Shown in pieces: positions 17,258 to 26,079 of a stretch of DNA of 64,000 nucleotides. The first letter of the stretch is position 1. Each line of letters opens with the position of its first letter. Position numbers and translations under genes: made by a program. The notes below the pieces were generated by a model, which searched no databases, was not told the DNA's origin, and saw only the letters and a program-made list of their open reading frames with translations. The stretch is from Poriferisodalis sp965203655 (lineage in GTDB: Bacteria; Actinomycetota; Acidimicrobiia; Acidimicrobiales; Poriferisodalaceae): NCBI RefSeq assembly GCF_965203655.1, contig NZ_CBDBDD010000009.1, positions 310,001-374,000 of the forward strand, read 5' to 3'.

Positions 17258-18468
17258 CCGACCGTCGCGGGCCCTTCTCGGCCAAGGGCTTCCTGCCGCT
17301 CTGGCTGAGCGGTCTGTGCTGGCACTGGAGTCGCTGGGCCATCGCGTTCCTGGCCGGATACCACGTCAACGTCGTCACCGGATCGCCCCGGCTGGTGCAG
17401 CTCACGGGCACCGTGATGTGGGCGCCGCTGCTGCTGGGCGGCGCCATGGGCGGTGTCATCTCGGACCGCTTCGACCGGCGCCGCACGGTGCGCTGGCAGA
17501 CGGCGCTGTTGATCCCGCTGGCTGTCATCGTCGGGCTGGCCGAGCGAGCGGGCCAGCTCGGCTTGTGGCTGCTCTACCCGTTCCTGCTGTTCGCAGGCGT
17601 CGGCTGGGTCGTCGACATGACCAGCCGGCGTGCGCTGCTGCTCGACATCGTCGGACCGCAGCGGATCGGCGGGGCCATGGCCTGGGAGACGATGGCGCTC
17701 GCGTCAGGTCTGGCTGCTGGGCAGTTGCTCGGAGGCGTCATCACCGGCCGAGCGGGTGTTGGGACCGCGTTCTTGGGCATCGCCGGGGTGTTGTGCGTTG
17801 CCTTGGTGCTGCTGATGTGGGTGCCGAAGGTGGCCCGAGTCGCGGTCGAGGAGGCGCGCTCGTCGGTCGGCGCCGAGCTGCGGGCGGGTCTGCGACTGGC
17901 GCGGACCAATCGAGGTCTGGCAAGCATCCTGGGTGTCACCGTGATGGCGAACTTCTTCATGTTCGCCTACTTCCCGGCGGTGCAGCTCATCGGCAAGGAA
18001 GTCGATGCGACGGCCTCCCAGATCGGACTGATCGGTTCGATGACGGGCTTCGGCATGATCACCAGCTCGTTCATCACCTCGGTGGCCAGCGCTCGGCGCT
18101 GGGGGATCCTCTACGTCAGCGGCGTGTTCATCACGATGGCCATGCTCATCGTGTGGGCGCTGTCGCCCAATGTGCCCGTCGCCGTCGTGACGCTGTATCT
18201 CGCGAGCTGCGGCAGCGGCCTGTTCGCGGCGACCCAATCCACGCTGGTGCTCACGGTGGTGCCCGAGGCGATGCGCGGGCGAGCCATGGGCCTGCTGTCG
18301 ATGGCCATCGGAGCGTTGCCGATTGGCACCTACCTCCTCGGCGAGGTTGCTCAAGCGCTCGGGCCGCGCACGGCGGTCATCACCATGGCCTCGATGGGGT
18401 TCGTGGCACTCACGTTGTGGCTCGTCTGCCGACCCGAGGTGGTGCGACCCAACGACCCGACCGCTTGA
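17254..18468 (+). CDS. MFS transporter
   Basis: A 404-residue, roughly 12-helix permease of the major facilitator superfamily. The conserved loop 2-3 motif appears as GGVISDRFDRRRTVRW (about 67-82), and the second half has a matching helix set ending in LWLVCRPEVV. The start is TTG 17254, which overlaps the stop of the oxidoreductase gene (TTGA), so the two are translationally coupled. This coupling is the only clue to its cargo, plausibly the substrate of the molybdoenzyme; export is also possible. Confidence 0.85.
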   Translation: MTDRRGPFSAKGFLPLWLSGLCWHWSRWAIAFLAGYHVNVVTGSPRLVQLTGTVMWAPLLLGGAMGGVISDRFDRRRTVRWQTALLIPLAVIVGLAERAGQLGLWLLYPFLLFAGVGWVVDMTSRRALLLDIVGPQRIGGAMAWETMALASGLAAGQLLGGVITGRAGVGTAFLGIAGVLCVALVLLMWVPKVARVAVEEARSSVGAELRAGLRLARTNRGLASILGVTVMANFFMFAYFPAVQLIGKEVDATASQIGLIGSMTGFGMITSSFITSVASARRWGILYVSGVFITMAMLIVWALSPNVPVAVVTLYLASCGSGLFAATQSTLVLTVVPEAMRGRAMGLLSMAIGALPIGTYLLGEVAQALGPRTAVITMASMGFVALTLWLVCRPEVVRPNDPTA

Positions 18469-18552
18469 GATGGCGCGGACCGAGCGCCCGACGGCCGTTC
18501 GCTACGCTGCGGCGAGGTCACGCGCCAGTGACCGGCGGGAGGGGAATTGACG

Positions 18553-19644
18553 ATGAAAGCTGCAGTGCTTAACGAGATCCCGGGCGAACTCGACATCGAG
18601 GACATCTCGGTCGATGCGCCTGCTCCCGACGAGGTGCTGCTGCGGGTGGTGCACGCAGGCCTGTGTCACAGCGACCTGCACTTCATGGATGCCCACTGGC
18701 CGTACCAGCTTCCCGCTGTGATGGGTCATGAGAGTGCCGGCGTGGTCCAAGCGGTCGGTGAGAACGTCGCGTACGTGAAGCCCGGCGACCACGTCATTTC
18801 CTGCCTGTCGGTCTTCTGCGGCCACTGCGAGCGTTGCCTGACCGGACGCCCGAACATCTGCGCCAATCCCGCTGCTGTCGCTCGGCCTACCGGGGCCGCA
18901 CCACGGCTGGCCAAGAAGGACGGCACCGAGGTGGGCCAGTTCGCCCGTCTCGGCGGATTCGCTGAGGAGATGCTGATCCATCAGAACGCTGTCGTGAAGA
19001 TCCGCGAGGACATGCCGCTCGACCGTGCAGCGCTCATCGGCTGCGGTGTGACCACGGGGCTGGGGGCGGTGTTCAAGACGGCGCGCATCGAGCCCGGCGC
19101 GACCGCGGCCGTGTACGGCGCCGGCGGCATCGGTTTGTCGGCTGTGCAGGGGGCACGCATCGCCGGGGCCGGTCGGGTCATCTCGGTGGATGTCGAGAAC
19201 GACAAGCTCGAGACCGCTCGTCAGGTGGGTGCAACCGACACCGTTAACGCTTCCGAAGGCGACCCTGTCGAGGCCATCAAGGAGATGACCGGCGGCGGCG
19301 TGGACTACGCCTTCGAGTGCATCGGGCTGAAGCAGACCTGCGAGCAGGCGTGGTCGTCGTCGCGGCCCGGCGGCACCACGGTCATCGTCGGGATGATGCC
19401 GTTCGGCGAGAAGATCGAGATCCCGGGCTACGAGGTGTTCATGCTCGAGAAGCGGCTGCAAGGCTCGATGATGGGCTCGAACGCCTTCCGGGTGGACATG
19501 CCCCGCTACGTCGACATGTATCTCGACGGCCGCCTGATGCTCGACGAGATGATCTCGGCGCACATGCCGCTGGAGGACATCAACGTCGGCTACGAGCAGA
19601 TGCGCCAGCGGGTCGGCACTCGCACTGTCATCGATTTCGACTAG
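18553..19644 (+). CDS. zinc-dependent alcohol dehydrogenase (MDR family)
   Basis: A 363-residue medium-chain dehydrogenase. The catalytic zinc ligand C38 lies in HAGLCHSD, followed by GHESAGVV. The structural zinc lobe is CGHCERCLTGRPNIC, and the Rossmann motif YGAGGIGLSAVQGARIAGA binds NAD(P). The C-terminus has GGTTVIVGMMP. I chose ATG 18553, preceded by a GGGAGGGG ribosome site, over TTG 18547. It is followed after 59 bp by an SDR gene on the same strand, so the two may form a short oxidation pathway. The close fit to class III-like/NDMA-type enzymes suggests oxidation of alcohols or aldehyde adducts; the substrate is unknown. Confidence 0.88.
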   Translation: MKAAVLNEIPGELDIEDISVDAPAPDEVLLRVVHAGLCHSDLHFMDAHWPYQLPAVMGHESAGVVQAVGENVAYVKPGDHVISCLSVFCGHCERCLTGRPNICANPAAVARPTGAAPRLAKKDGTEVGQFARLGGFAEEMLIHQNAVVKIREDMPLDRAALIGCGVTTGLGAVFKTARIEPGATAAVYGAGGIGLSAVQGARIAGAGRVISVDVENDKLETARQVGATDTVNASEGDPVEAIKEMTGGGVDYAFECIGLKQTCEQAWSSSRPGGTTVIVGMMPFGEKIEIPGYEVFMLEKRLQGSMMGSNAFRVDMPRYVDMYLDGRLMLDEMISAHMPLEDINVGYEQMRQRVGTRTVIDFD

Positions 19645-19703
19645 CCGGTCCGCCCCGCAAGCGGTCGGGCCGCACCAAACCAACAACGAGCAAGTGAGGG
19701 GCC

Positions 19704-20528
19704 ATGGAGGTCGGGGGCACAGTTGCCGTGGTGACAGGCGCGGCGAGCGGCATCGGCCGCTCTATGGTCGATACGTTTGCAGCGGCGGGCATGAAGGTGG
19801 TGCTGGCCGACATCGAGGAAGCGGCGCTGAACGATGCCGCTGCCGAGGTACGCGCGACCGGCGCGCAAGCCATCGCGGTGCGCACTGACGTATCGAAGTT
19901 GGCCGACATCGAGGCGCTTGCCGAAGCTGCCGTCGAGCAGTTCGGAGCGGTGCACGTGCTGTGCAACAACGCCGGTGTCGGCATTCCCGGGCCGGTGGGT
20001 GACATGTCGCTCGAGGATTGGCGCTGGACACTCGACATCAATCTGTGGGGGCCGATCCACGGCTGCCACGTGTTCCTGCCGATCATCGAGGCAACCGGCG
20101 AGGGTCACATCAATTCGACCGCCTCGGTGGCGGGGCTGTACGGGGGTGCCTCCCTGGGTGCCTACAACGTGTCCAAGCACGGCGTGGTGGCGCTGATGGC
20201 CACGCTGGAACGCGACCTTCGGCTGCGCAACTCGCCGGTGCATGCCTCGGTGCTGTGCCCGGGGCCGATCAACACCAACATCGTGTACAGCCAGCGCAAC
20301 CGCGACCCCGACGATGCCGCCCACCATGTTCGGACGGAACAGGGCGACAAGTTCTGGGACATGCTCAAGGGCTACCTGGCCGAGGGCATGAATCCAGCCG
20401 AAGTGGGGCCGATGGTGCTCGACGCGATCCGCACCGACCGTTTCTGGGTGCTGACCCATCCCGAGATGGGCAAGATCGCCCGCTACCAGGTCGACGCCAT
20501 GCTCGACGACGGGCACCTGACACGCTGA
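19704..20528 (+). CDS. SDR-family oxidoreductase
   Basis: A 274-residue short-chain dehydrogenase/reductase. It has the cofactor motif VTGAASGIGRSM (TGxxxGIG), the NNAGVG motif, and the catalytic Ser and YxxxK in NSTASVAGLYGG and AYNVSKHG. Asp in LADIEEAAL at the end of the second strand favours NAD over NADP. ATG 19704 has an AAGTGAGGGG site upstream. It lies just downstream of the alcohol dehydrogenase gene and probably shares its transcript. The substrate is unknown. Confidence 0.88.
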   Translation: MEVGGTVAVVTGAASGIGRSMVDTFAAAGMKVVLADIEEAALNDAAAEVRATGAQAIAVRTDVSKLADIEALAEAAVEQFGAVHVLCNNAGVGIPGPVGDMSLEDWRWTLDINLWGPIHGCHVFLPIIEATGEGHINSTASVAGLYGGASLGAYNVSKHGVVALMATLERDLRLRNSPVHASVLCPGPINTNIVYSQRNRDPDDAAHHVRTEQGDKFWDMLKGYLAEGMNPAEVGPMVLDAIRTDRFWVLTHPEMGKIARYQVDAMLDDGHLTR

Positions 20529-20667
20529 CCGCCTGATGCGCGTCGCTGCCGCGCGTGGCGAGGCTGAGGCAAACCGCTCGGGAAGGCGTTTACTGAGCCT
20601 GTGACGCCGACCGAGTCGCTACGAGCGGGACGCTTGACCCAAGCGCGGCTCCGTCGGTCCTGAGCAC

Positions 20668-22242
20668 GTGAAGCCCGCAGGACCCAACGTGCGCGCGCGA
20701 GCGCGGCTGGCTGCGGCGCAGCCGTCGGTGTTCACGGTCGTCCCGCAGATTCTCGATGCCGCCGGCCGGCCGCTTGCCCCATCGGTGGCACCCCCCGCCC
20801 CGCGCACGGCCCCGTCGGGCGCTGCGCCCACCGACCGCCCAACTCCCGCCATCGGCGCGCCCCCGTCAGACAGTTATCGGTGGGTGCTGCTGGTGGTCAT
20901 CGGCTTCGCGGTGCTCGGCTTCGGTTCGCTGATGACGCTGGTCAGCGCAGCGCTGGGAACCATCGCGGAGGACTTGGACACGAGCGTGCCCACGGCCGGC
21001 TGGGTGATGACCGGCCTCATGCTGGCGATGGCTGTGTCGACACCGGCAGGCGGCAAGCTCGGGGACATCTACGGGCATCGCCGAATGTTCATGATCGGCA
21101 TTGTCGGCATGACGGCGACGATGATCGTCAATTACTGGGTGCCCGATATCGGCACGTTCATCGCGGTGCGAGTCGTGTTCGGACTGTGCGGCGGAATGCT
21201 CATGCCCTCAGGGATGGCCTTGCTGATGCATGCCTTCGGTCCGGCGGAGCGGGCCCGGGCCGTGGGGTGGTTCCAATTCGCGATGACCGGGGCGCCCACG
21301 ATCGGCGTAGTTGCCGGGGGTCCGCTGCTCAACATCTTCGGCTGGCGCGGCATCTTCCTGCTCTTCGGCCTTATTGGACTGCTGGGCACCGTGCTCGCGG
21401 TGTTCATCGTCAAACCGATCCCGAGAGGCGCTCGCGTCTCCATCGACGTGCTCGGTGCCTTGCTGCTGGGCGGGGGCACGCTAGGAGTGCTGTGGGCGAT
21501 CACCCGGATCCCCACGCTGACCCGTTCGGGCACGTCGCTGCTCAGCGACCAGACGCTGATGCTGATGGTCGGCGGTGCGCTGGTGTGTTTCGTGCTGTTC
21601 GTGCTCTGGGAGCGACGCGCGGCATCACCGTTGCTGGATCTGCGACTCTTCCGGCGCCCCAGCTTCACGCTGCCGCTGGTGTCCGCAGCGTGCAACCAGT
21701 TCGCCTACATGGGTGCGTTCATCATCGTGCCGACGTTCTTGCTGCAGGACGGATACGGGTACTCGGTGGGTGTGGCGGCGATGCTGATGGTTCCCCGGCC
21801 TGGTGCATTCGCGGTGGCGTCGCCGCTGGGCGGTACGCTGGTGACCAAGATCGGCGCTCGAGCACCCATGCTGTTCGGCACCTCGGCGATGATCGGCTCG
21901 ATGGTGGCATTCGCCTTCGGTGCCGATCCGGCGGGCTGGGGGCTCGCGCTCGTCATGGTGGGGCTCGTGCTCTCGGGCGTGTCCGCCGGCTTCGGCTCTC
22001 CGGCGTATCAGATGCTCGTTGCCGACTCGGTCGAGGACAGGGACTTGGGCATCGCCAACGGCATGAACCAGACCGTCATGTGGATCGGCATCGTCACCGG
22101 CATCCAGTCGATGCTGGCGTTTGCGGGAGACAGCCCGTCGATCGGCCGCCTGCAGATGACGTTCCTCTTCGGCGCGATCGTGGCGGCATTCGGATACATG
22201 GCGCCGCTGTTCGCCACTCGCCGCGCCGCCCGCGCTGGTTAG
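20668..22242 (+). CDS. DHA2-type MFS transporter
   Basis: A 524-residue permease predicted to have about 14 helices, the layout of the drug:H+ antiporter 2 (EmrB/QacA) group. The loop motif GGKLGDIYGHRRMFMIG marks the MFS fold, and MFLFGAIVAAFGYMAP forms the last helix. The first ~65 residues are a Pro/Ala-rich cytoplasmic tail (SVAPPAPRTAPSGAAP), which is unusual and may mean that translation actually begins later, although no better start is obvious; GTG 20668 is used here. The substrate is unknown, but efflux is typical for the family. The 139 bp upstream holds no gene. Confidence 0.8.
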   Translation: MKPAGPNVRARARLAAAQPSVFTVVPQILDAAGRPLAPSVAPPAPRTAPSGAAPTDRPTPAIGAPPSDSYRWVLLVVIGFAVLGFGSLMTLVSAALGTIAEDLDTSVPTAGWVMTGLMLAMAVSTPAGGKLGDIYGHRRMFMIGIVGMTATMIVNYWVPDIGTFIAVRVVFGLCGGMLMPSGMALLMHAFGPAERARAVGWFQFAMTGAPTIGVVAGGPLLNIFGWRGIFLLFGLIGLLGTVLAVFIVKPIPRGARVSIDVLGALLLGGGTLGVLWAITRIPTLTRSGTSLLSDQTLMLMVGGALVCFVLFVLWERRAASPLLDLRLFRRPSFTLPLVSAACNQFAYMGAFIIVPTFLLQDGYGYSVGVAAMLMVPRPGAFAVASPLGGTLVTKIGARAPMLFGTSAMIGSMVAFAFGADPAGWGLALVMVGLVLSGVSAGFGSPAYQMLVADSVEDRDLGIANGMNQTVMWIGIVTGIQSMLAFAGDSPSIGRLQMTFLFGAIVAAFGYMAPLFATRRAARAG

Positions 22243-22291
22243 CGGGTCACGCTGGCGCCGCCGACGGACTCGTCGGCAGTGATGCAGTGCG

Positions 22292-23320
22292 CTAGAGCGC
22301 GGCGAGGAAGTCGAGCAGTTCGGCGTTGAGCTCGGCGGCGGCTTCCTGCTGGACCCAGTGCCCGATGCCGTCGAGGATCACTGACTTGTGCAGGTTGGGC
22401 ATGGTCTCGCCGAACTTGGCGATGGACCCGGCGCCCCACACGGTCGGGCCGTCGACCTCGCCGCCGACGAACAGGCTCGGCTGGGTGATGGCTGCGCCGT
22501 CGAAGGCGGCCATGTCCTCCCAGTCGCGGTCCACGTTGCGGTAGCGGTTCAGCCCGCCCGACATGCCGGTGCGGGTGAACTCCGAGGTGTAGTAGCCAAA
22601 ATCAGACTCAGCCATCCAGTGGGGCCAGGAGCCCTCCTCGGGCCAGACGAAGTTGTCCGAGAGCTTGCCGCCGGGGGCGACGCCGAAGCCCCCGCCTGAA
22701 GAGTCGCCCGATGCCTGCCGGGCCCGCACGCCGTCGCCCGAGGCGGAGAAGTACATGCCCAGCAGCCAGTGGGGAAGGTCGACCTCCATCTCAGCCTCGG
22801 CCCGGCCCGGCTGCTGGAAGTACTCGATGTAGAACTCTTTGTCGCCGCCCATCATGCGGAAGGCGGCGCTGGGCTTGAAGTCGCTGCGGGCGTTGTAGGG
22901 CACGCTGACGAGGCCGAGCGCAGTGAAGATGTCGGGCCGCAGCAGCGCCGAGCTCCAGGCGATGGGTGCGCCCCAGTCATGGCCAACGATCACAGCGGTG
23001 TCCTCGCCGAGAGCCCGCACGACGCCCACGTTGTCGGCAACGTGGCGGACCATGCGGTAGTCGTCGACCGCAGCGGGCGCCGAGGAGCGGCCGTAGCCAC
23101 GCACGTCGATCGCCACCGCCCGATATCCAGCCGCAGCCACCGCGGGCAGCTGGTGCCGCCACGAGTACCACGACTCCGGAAAGCCATGGACGAACAGCAC
23201 CATCGGCCCCTCGCCCACCTCCGCCACATGAATCCGCGTCCCCAGCGCATCCACGTCGTAGTGCTTCACTCCAGAAAGATCAGGTGCCGTAGTGCCATAG
23301 CTCTCACTCATGGCCGACAT
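22292..23320 (-). CDS. alpha/beta hydrolase, epoxide hydrolase-like
   Basis: A hydrolase of about 342 residues. Landmarks are the oxyanion HGFPESW, the nucleophile elbow GHDWGAPIAW (Asp as nucleophile, as in epoxide hydrolases and haloalkane dehalogenases), a cap region, and a late His in DGIGHWVQQEAA. The GHDWG context and the FPESW motif favour epoxide hydrolase. Several in-frame ATGs exist (23332, 23320, 23311); 23320 has the best purine-rich site. It is convergent with the MFS gene. Confidence 0.83.
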   Translation of the reverse strand: MSAMSESYGTTAPDLSGVKHYDVDALGTRIHVAEVGEGPMVLFVHGFPESWYSWRHQLPAVAAAGYRAVAIDVRGYGRSSAPAAVDDYRMVRHVADNVGVVRALGEDTAVIVGHDWGAPIAWSSALLRPDIFTALGLVSVPYNARSDFKPSAAFRMMGGDKEFYIEYFQQPGRAEAEMEVDLPHWLLGMYFSASGDGVRARQASGDSSGGGFGVAPGGKLSDNFVWPEEGSWPHWMAESDFGYYTSEFTRTGMSGGLNRYRNVDRDWEDMAAFDGAAITQPSLFVGGEVDGPTVWGAGSIAKFGETMPNLHKSVILDGIGHWVQQEAAAELNAELLDFLAAL

Positions 23321-23462
23321 TCTGGCCCCCAATTGCGTTTGTCGGCGGGTGGTATTCGAAAATGAGTTGCATGAGATCGACGCATCGCGCGAGGTTCAGC
23401 AGATGTGCGCTGGTCAAAGAGCTGTGCGTGCAGAATGCTGGCAACGCAGGCAGAATGCTGGC

Positions 23463-23699
23463 ATGGCGGTGCAGATCACAATCCGAAACGTGCCCGAAGA
23501 TGTACGCGATGAGCTAGCCGCTAAGGCTGCGGAGCGGCGTCAGTCGATGCAGGAGTTCTTGCGGGGCGAGTTAGAGCGCCTCGCCGCGAAACCGTCTGTG
23601 TCGACGTTGCTCGAGGAGATTCGACGGCGGAAGGAAGCTGCTGGCACCCATGTGTCGGCGGCCGAGATCCTGGCGGCACGTGACGCCGACCGGAAGTGA
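23463..23699 (+). CDS. VapB/FitA-like antitoxin
   Basis: A 78-residue antitoxin. The N-terminal MAVQITIRNVPEDVRDELAAKAAERRQSMQEFL is a ribbon-helix-helix motif of the FitA/VapB type, and the C-terminal part (AGTHVSAAEILAARDADR) would bind and block the toxin. The start is ATG 23463; the open frame upstream is not homologous. The gene overlaps the toxin start by 4 bp (GTGA). Its partner carries a premature stop, so this antitoxin may lack a working toxin. It has a close paralogue at 26080-26328. Confidence 0.87.
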   Translation: MAVQITIRNVPEDVRDELAAKAAERRQSMQEFLRGELERLAAKPSVSTLLEEIRRRKEAAGTHVSAAEILAARDADRK

Positions 23700-24109
23700 G
23701 CGTCGTTATCGATGCGTCGTGTTTTGTGGCCGCGCTCATCGACGACGGCAGCGATGGCCAGTGGGCGCTCGAACAACTCGCGCAGGAACCGATGGCCGCA
23801 CCTCAGCTGTTGCCAGCCGAGACATCGAACATCCTGCGGCGCATGGAGCTCGCTGGTCAGGTCTCGCGGCTCGAGACCACAGCATCGCAGCGTGAGCTTG
23901 CTCGATTTGATTTCGAGTTGTACCCATTTGACCCGTTTGCGGAACGGGTATGGGAGCTTCGCTTCAATCTCACTGCCTACGACGCCTAGTACGTCGCGCT
24001 AGCTGAATCACTCGGCTGGAAGCTGGTCACTCTCGATCGCAAGATGGCCAACGCCAGCGGTACGCAATGCGAGTTCCGACTTCCCCCACAGCGCGAAGAG
24101 ACCGGGTGA
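23696..24109 (+). pseudogene. VapC-type PIN-domain toxin with an internal amber codon
   Basis: The frame starts at GTG 23696 (MSVVIDASCFVAALIDD, with the first PIN Asp) and includes the second acidic site (LLPAETSNIL). After NLTAYDA it meets TAG at 23987-23989. Translation past it continues in frame as YVALAESLGWKLVTLDRKMAN, the standard end of PIN toxins with the last acidic site, to TGA at 24107-24109. VapC proteins usually read YDAxYVALAE here, often with Trp, and TGG to TAG is a single change. The toxin is therefore probably dead unless the codon is suppressed. A 98-codon truncated product would lack the final catalytic Asp. Confidence 0.85.
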
Positions 24110-24137
24110 CGCCCAAGGTCGGACAGCGGGACGTGGA

Positions 24138-24160
24138 ACCGGCAAGGATGGGCGGCATGA
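24138..24160 (+). repeat. 23-bp direct repeat, copy 1
   Basis: The sequence ACCGGCAAGGATGGGCGG followed by CATGA is identical to 26375-26397. In copy 2 it is the ribosome site and start codon of the enoyl-CoA hydratase gene. Here it precedes only a 30-codon open frame (24157-24249) unrelated to that enzyme. Both copies follow a VapBC-type locus. Confidence 0.85.
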
Positions 24161-24241
24161 AGATGACTGGTGCAACACGGCGTGCGCCCATAGGGCAAGC
24201 TCTCGCCTCCGCAGTCACCAGCGGGCCTAGCATCGCCGACC

Positions 24242-24496
24242 GTGGTTGAAGTGCTGCCTTTCTCTGAGGCCGAGACCCGCTTGTCGGAGTTGGCGGACCG
24301 GATCGAGCGCCAGCACGAGCGCATCGTCGTCACGCGCCGTGGTCGGCCATCGTTCGTGCTCATGAGTCCTGATGACTTGGAATCGCTCGAGGAAACGCTG
24401 GACATTCTTCAAGACGAGGAGCTCGTGGCGTCGCTGCGGTTGTCGCGGCAACAGGCCGCCGAGGGCAAGCTGATCCCGCTGCACGAGGTCGGCTAG
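24242..24496 (+). CDS. Phd/YefM-type antitoxin, apparently orphan
   Basis: An 84-residue protein starting GTG 24242. VLPFSEAETRLSELADRIERQHERIVVTRRGRPSFVLMSPDDLESLEETLDIL is the classic Phd/YefM fold: an N-terminal DNA-binding part, a Thr-Arg-Arg-Gly-Arg-Pro turn, then a toxin-binding helix. Its partner would normally be a RelE- or Doc-type toxin immediately downstream, but the next gene (24541) is not one. It is thus an orphan, or it pairs with an unrecognised protein. Confidence 0.82.
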   Translation: MVEVLPFSEAETRLSELADRIERQHERIVVTRRGRPSFVLMSPDDLESLEETLDILQDEELVASLRLSRQQAAEGKLIPLHEVG

Positions 24497-24540
24497 CTCG
24501 CACGTCGACGAACCGGTCGGACCTGGGCAGGCAGGCGAAT

Positions 24541-24954
24541 GTGTCGCACCCCTCCGCGATGCTGGCGTTCGTGAACACGCAACTGACTGAACTCATCCAG
24601 ACTGCGCCGTGGCGCGAGGCCGTGACCTACCGGGACACGTGGCCGCACGAGTACGTGCTGAGCGAGAAGGACACCCAGCGGGAGCTGCTCGCCGCCATCT
24701 GCGCCCGGTTCCACGCCGGCGAGGGCGTCACGGGTCGCTTCTTCCGGATGACGAACACCTACCTGTTCGTCGGCGATCACAAGTACTGGCTGATGACGGA
24801 CTACCGCGAGATCAAGCCGCTCGCGGGCGAGGACAACTACGTCATCAACCGAGCCCGCCTGTACCGCGACCGGCGAGACTTCGTGATCCAACCCGGCGAC
24901 ACCGGCCGCCCCGACGACTATCCGACATCGCCGGCGGCACACCCCATCGACTGA
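24541..24954 (+). CDS. uncharacterised 137-residue protein
   Basis: A compact soluble protein from GTG 24541 with WREAVTYRDTWPHEYVLSEKD, GEGVTGRFFRMTNTYLFVGDHKYWLMT and INRARLYRDRRDFVIQPGD. The motif density suggests a conserved, possibly catalytic family, but I do not recognise its function. It is 14 bp upstream of the nuclease-like gene and likely cotranscribed with it. A role in the same accessory system is inference from position. Confidence 0.6.
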   Translation: MSHPSAMLAFVNTQLTELIQTAPWREAVTYRDTWPHEYVLSEKDTQRELLAAICARFHAGEGVTGRFFRMTNTYLFVGDHKYWLMTDYREIKPLAGEDNYVINRARLYRDRRDFVIQPGDTGRPDDYPTSPAAHPID

Positions 24955-24968
24955 AACGGAGCATCGCC

Positions 24969-26060
24969 ATGGAAGACGATCACTCACTCTTGGCCCATCT
25001 GGTACTGAAACTGACGTCGCAAGTGGAAGACGCGGCGACCGACGCGCTCGCTTACATCCTGAACCAGTCGGAGTCGTGCCGAGAAGCTCTTGCCTCACTC
25101 GTGAGCGACGGCGAACATCAGTTGCGGCCCTTGCACCGTGCAAGCACCCAAGTGACCGTCCCCCCTGACTGGCGGCTGGATCTCGTTGCGTACGACGCAG
25201 ACGACTCGATGCGGCTCATCATCGAATCGAAGTTCTGGGCGGCTCTGTTGAGCTGTCAAGCAAGCGGTTACGTCACTCACTTGGCTGCCGACGGGCCAGC
25301 GACACTACTGTTCGTCGCCCCCGAAGTTCGACGCGAGACGCTCTGGGTCAAGATCAGAGCTCAATTCGACAAGGCACCGAGTCTGAACCTCGAGTCGGAC
25401 CGCACTGTCGGGCAGTTGAGGGTTGCCGACGTGACCAAGCTGGTTGATGTCGCTGACGATGCCCAAGGCACCGATGCCCGATGGATCGATACCGAATCGC
25501 GCGTGGCGCTGACCAGTTGGTACGCGCTGCTTAACCACCTCGAGCCCGTCGATTCGTCAATGACATCCAACATCCGGCAACTGAGGAGTCTGGCGAACGC
25601 GGCGGACGACAAGGCGTTCGCACCTCTGCACGCCGAGGACTTCAATCCGGCAATACCACGCCGTCACATGGACTTCTGCCGACTCGTCGACGACCTGGTC
25701 AACACCGGCGAGCAAGAAGGCTGGATATCCGTCAAGGGATTCAAGGCCACGGCTCAACGAGACGGCTACCTGCGGTTCTTCCGGTTCGTCGCCGACGACG
25801 GCGGGCGCATGTCAAAGGAGATTGCTCTCTACTTGAGTGCGAGTCGCTGGGTGAAATCGGGCACGACGCCCACCTGGCTGCGCCTTTTGCACGCGCCGGA
25901 ACAGAAGGCCCTCACTCAGCAAACCGAGATCGCGCACGAGAAGGACCCTGGCGGACCCACTTGGGTGCCGCTTCGCCTGCTGACTGACGTTGAGTACTCA
26001 GACGTGTTCGACGACGTGGTTGCGCAGGTCAGGGCCGTCCGTGACATCGTCCTGCGGTGA
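24969..26060 (+). CDS. PD-(D/E)XK nuclease-like protein
   Basis: A 363-residue protein. In the N-terminal third, WRLDLVAYDADDSMRLIIESKFWAALL gives Asp (RLDL) and the ESK pair separated by a beta hairpin, which is the PD-(D/E)XK pattern seen in restriction and repair nucleases. The rest is mixed and lacks known motifs. ATG 24969 follows a CGGAGC ribosome site; the open frame extends upstream, but there it is a shadow of the preceding gene. It sits within a 2.2-kb accessory patch bounded by a direct repeat and toxin-antitoxin remnants, so a defence or mobile-element function is plausible. Substrate and activity are not known. Confidence 0.6.
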   Translation: MEDDHSLLAHLVLKLTSQVEDAATDALAYILNQSESCREALASLVSDGEHQLRPLHRASTQVTVPPDWRLDLVAYDADDSMRLIIESKFWAALLSCQASGYVTHLAADGPATLLFVAPEVRRETLWVKIRAQFDKAPSLNLESDRTVGQLRVADVTKLVDVADDAQGTDARWIDTESRVALTSWYALLNHLEPVDSSMTSNIRQLRSLANAADDKAFAPLHAEDFNPAIPRRHMDFCRLVDDLVNTGEQEGWISVKGFKATAQRDGYLRFFRFVADDGGRMSKEIALYLSASRWVKSGTTPTWLRLLHAPEQKALTQQTEIAHEKDPGGPTWVPLRLLTDVEYSDVFDDVVAQVRAVRDIVLR

Positions 26061-26079
26061 TTCCTGGCATGGTGATGCG

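Noticed and set aside
24157..24249. A 30-codon frame starting inside the first 23-bp direct repeat
   Set aside because: No family motif and overlaps the Phd start; probably a chance frame after the duplicated leader.
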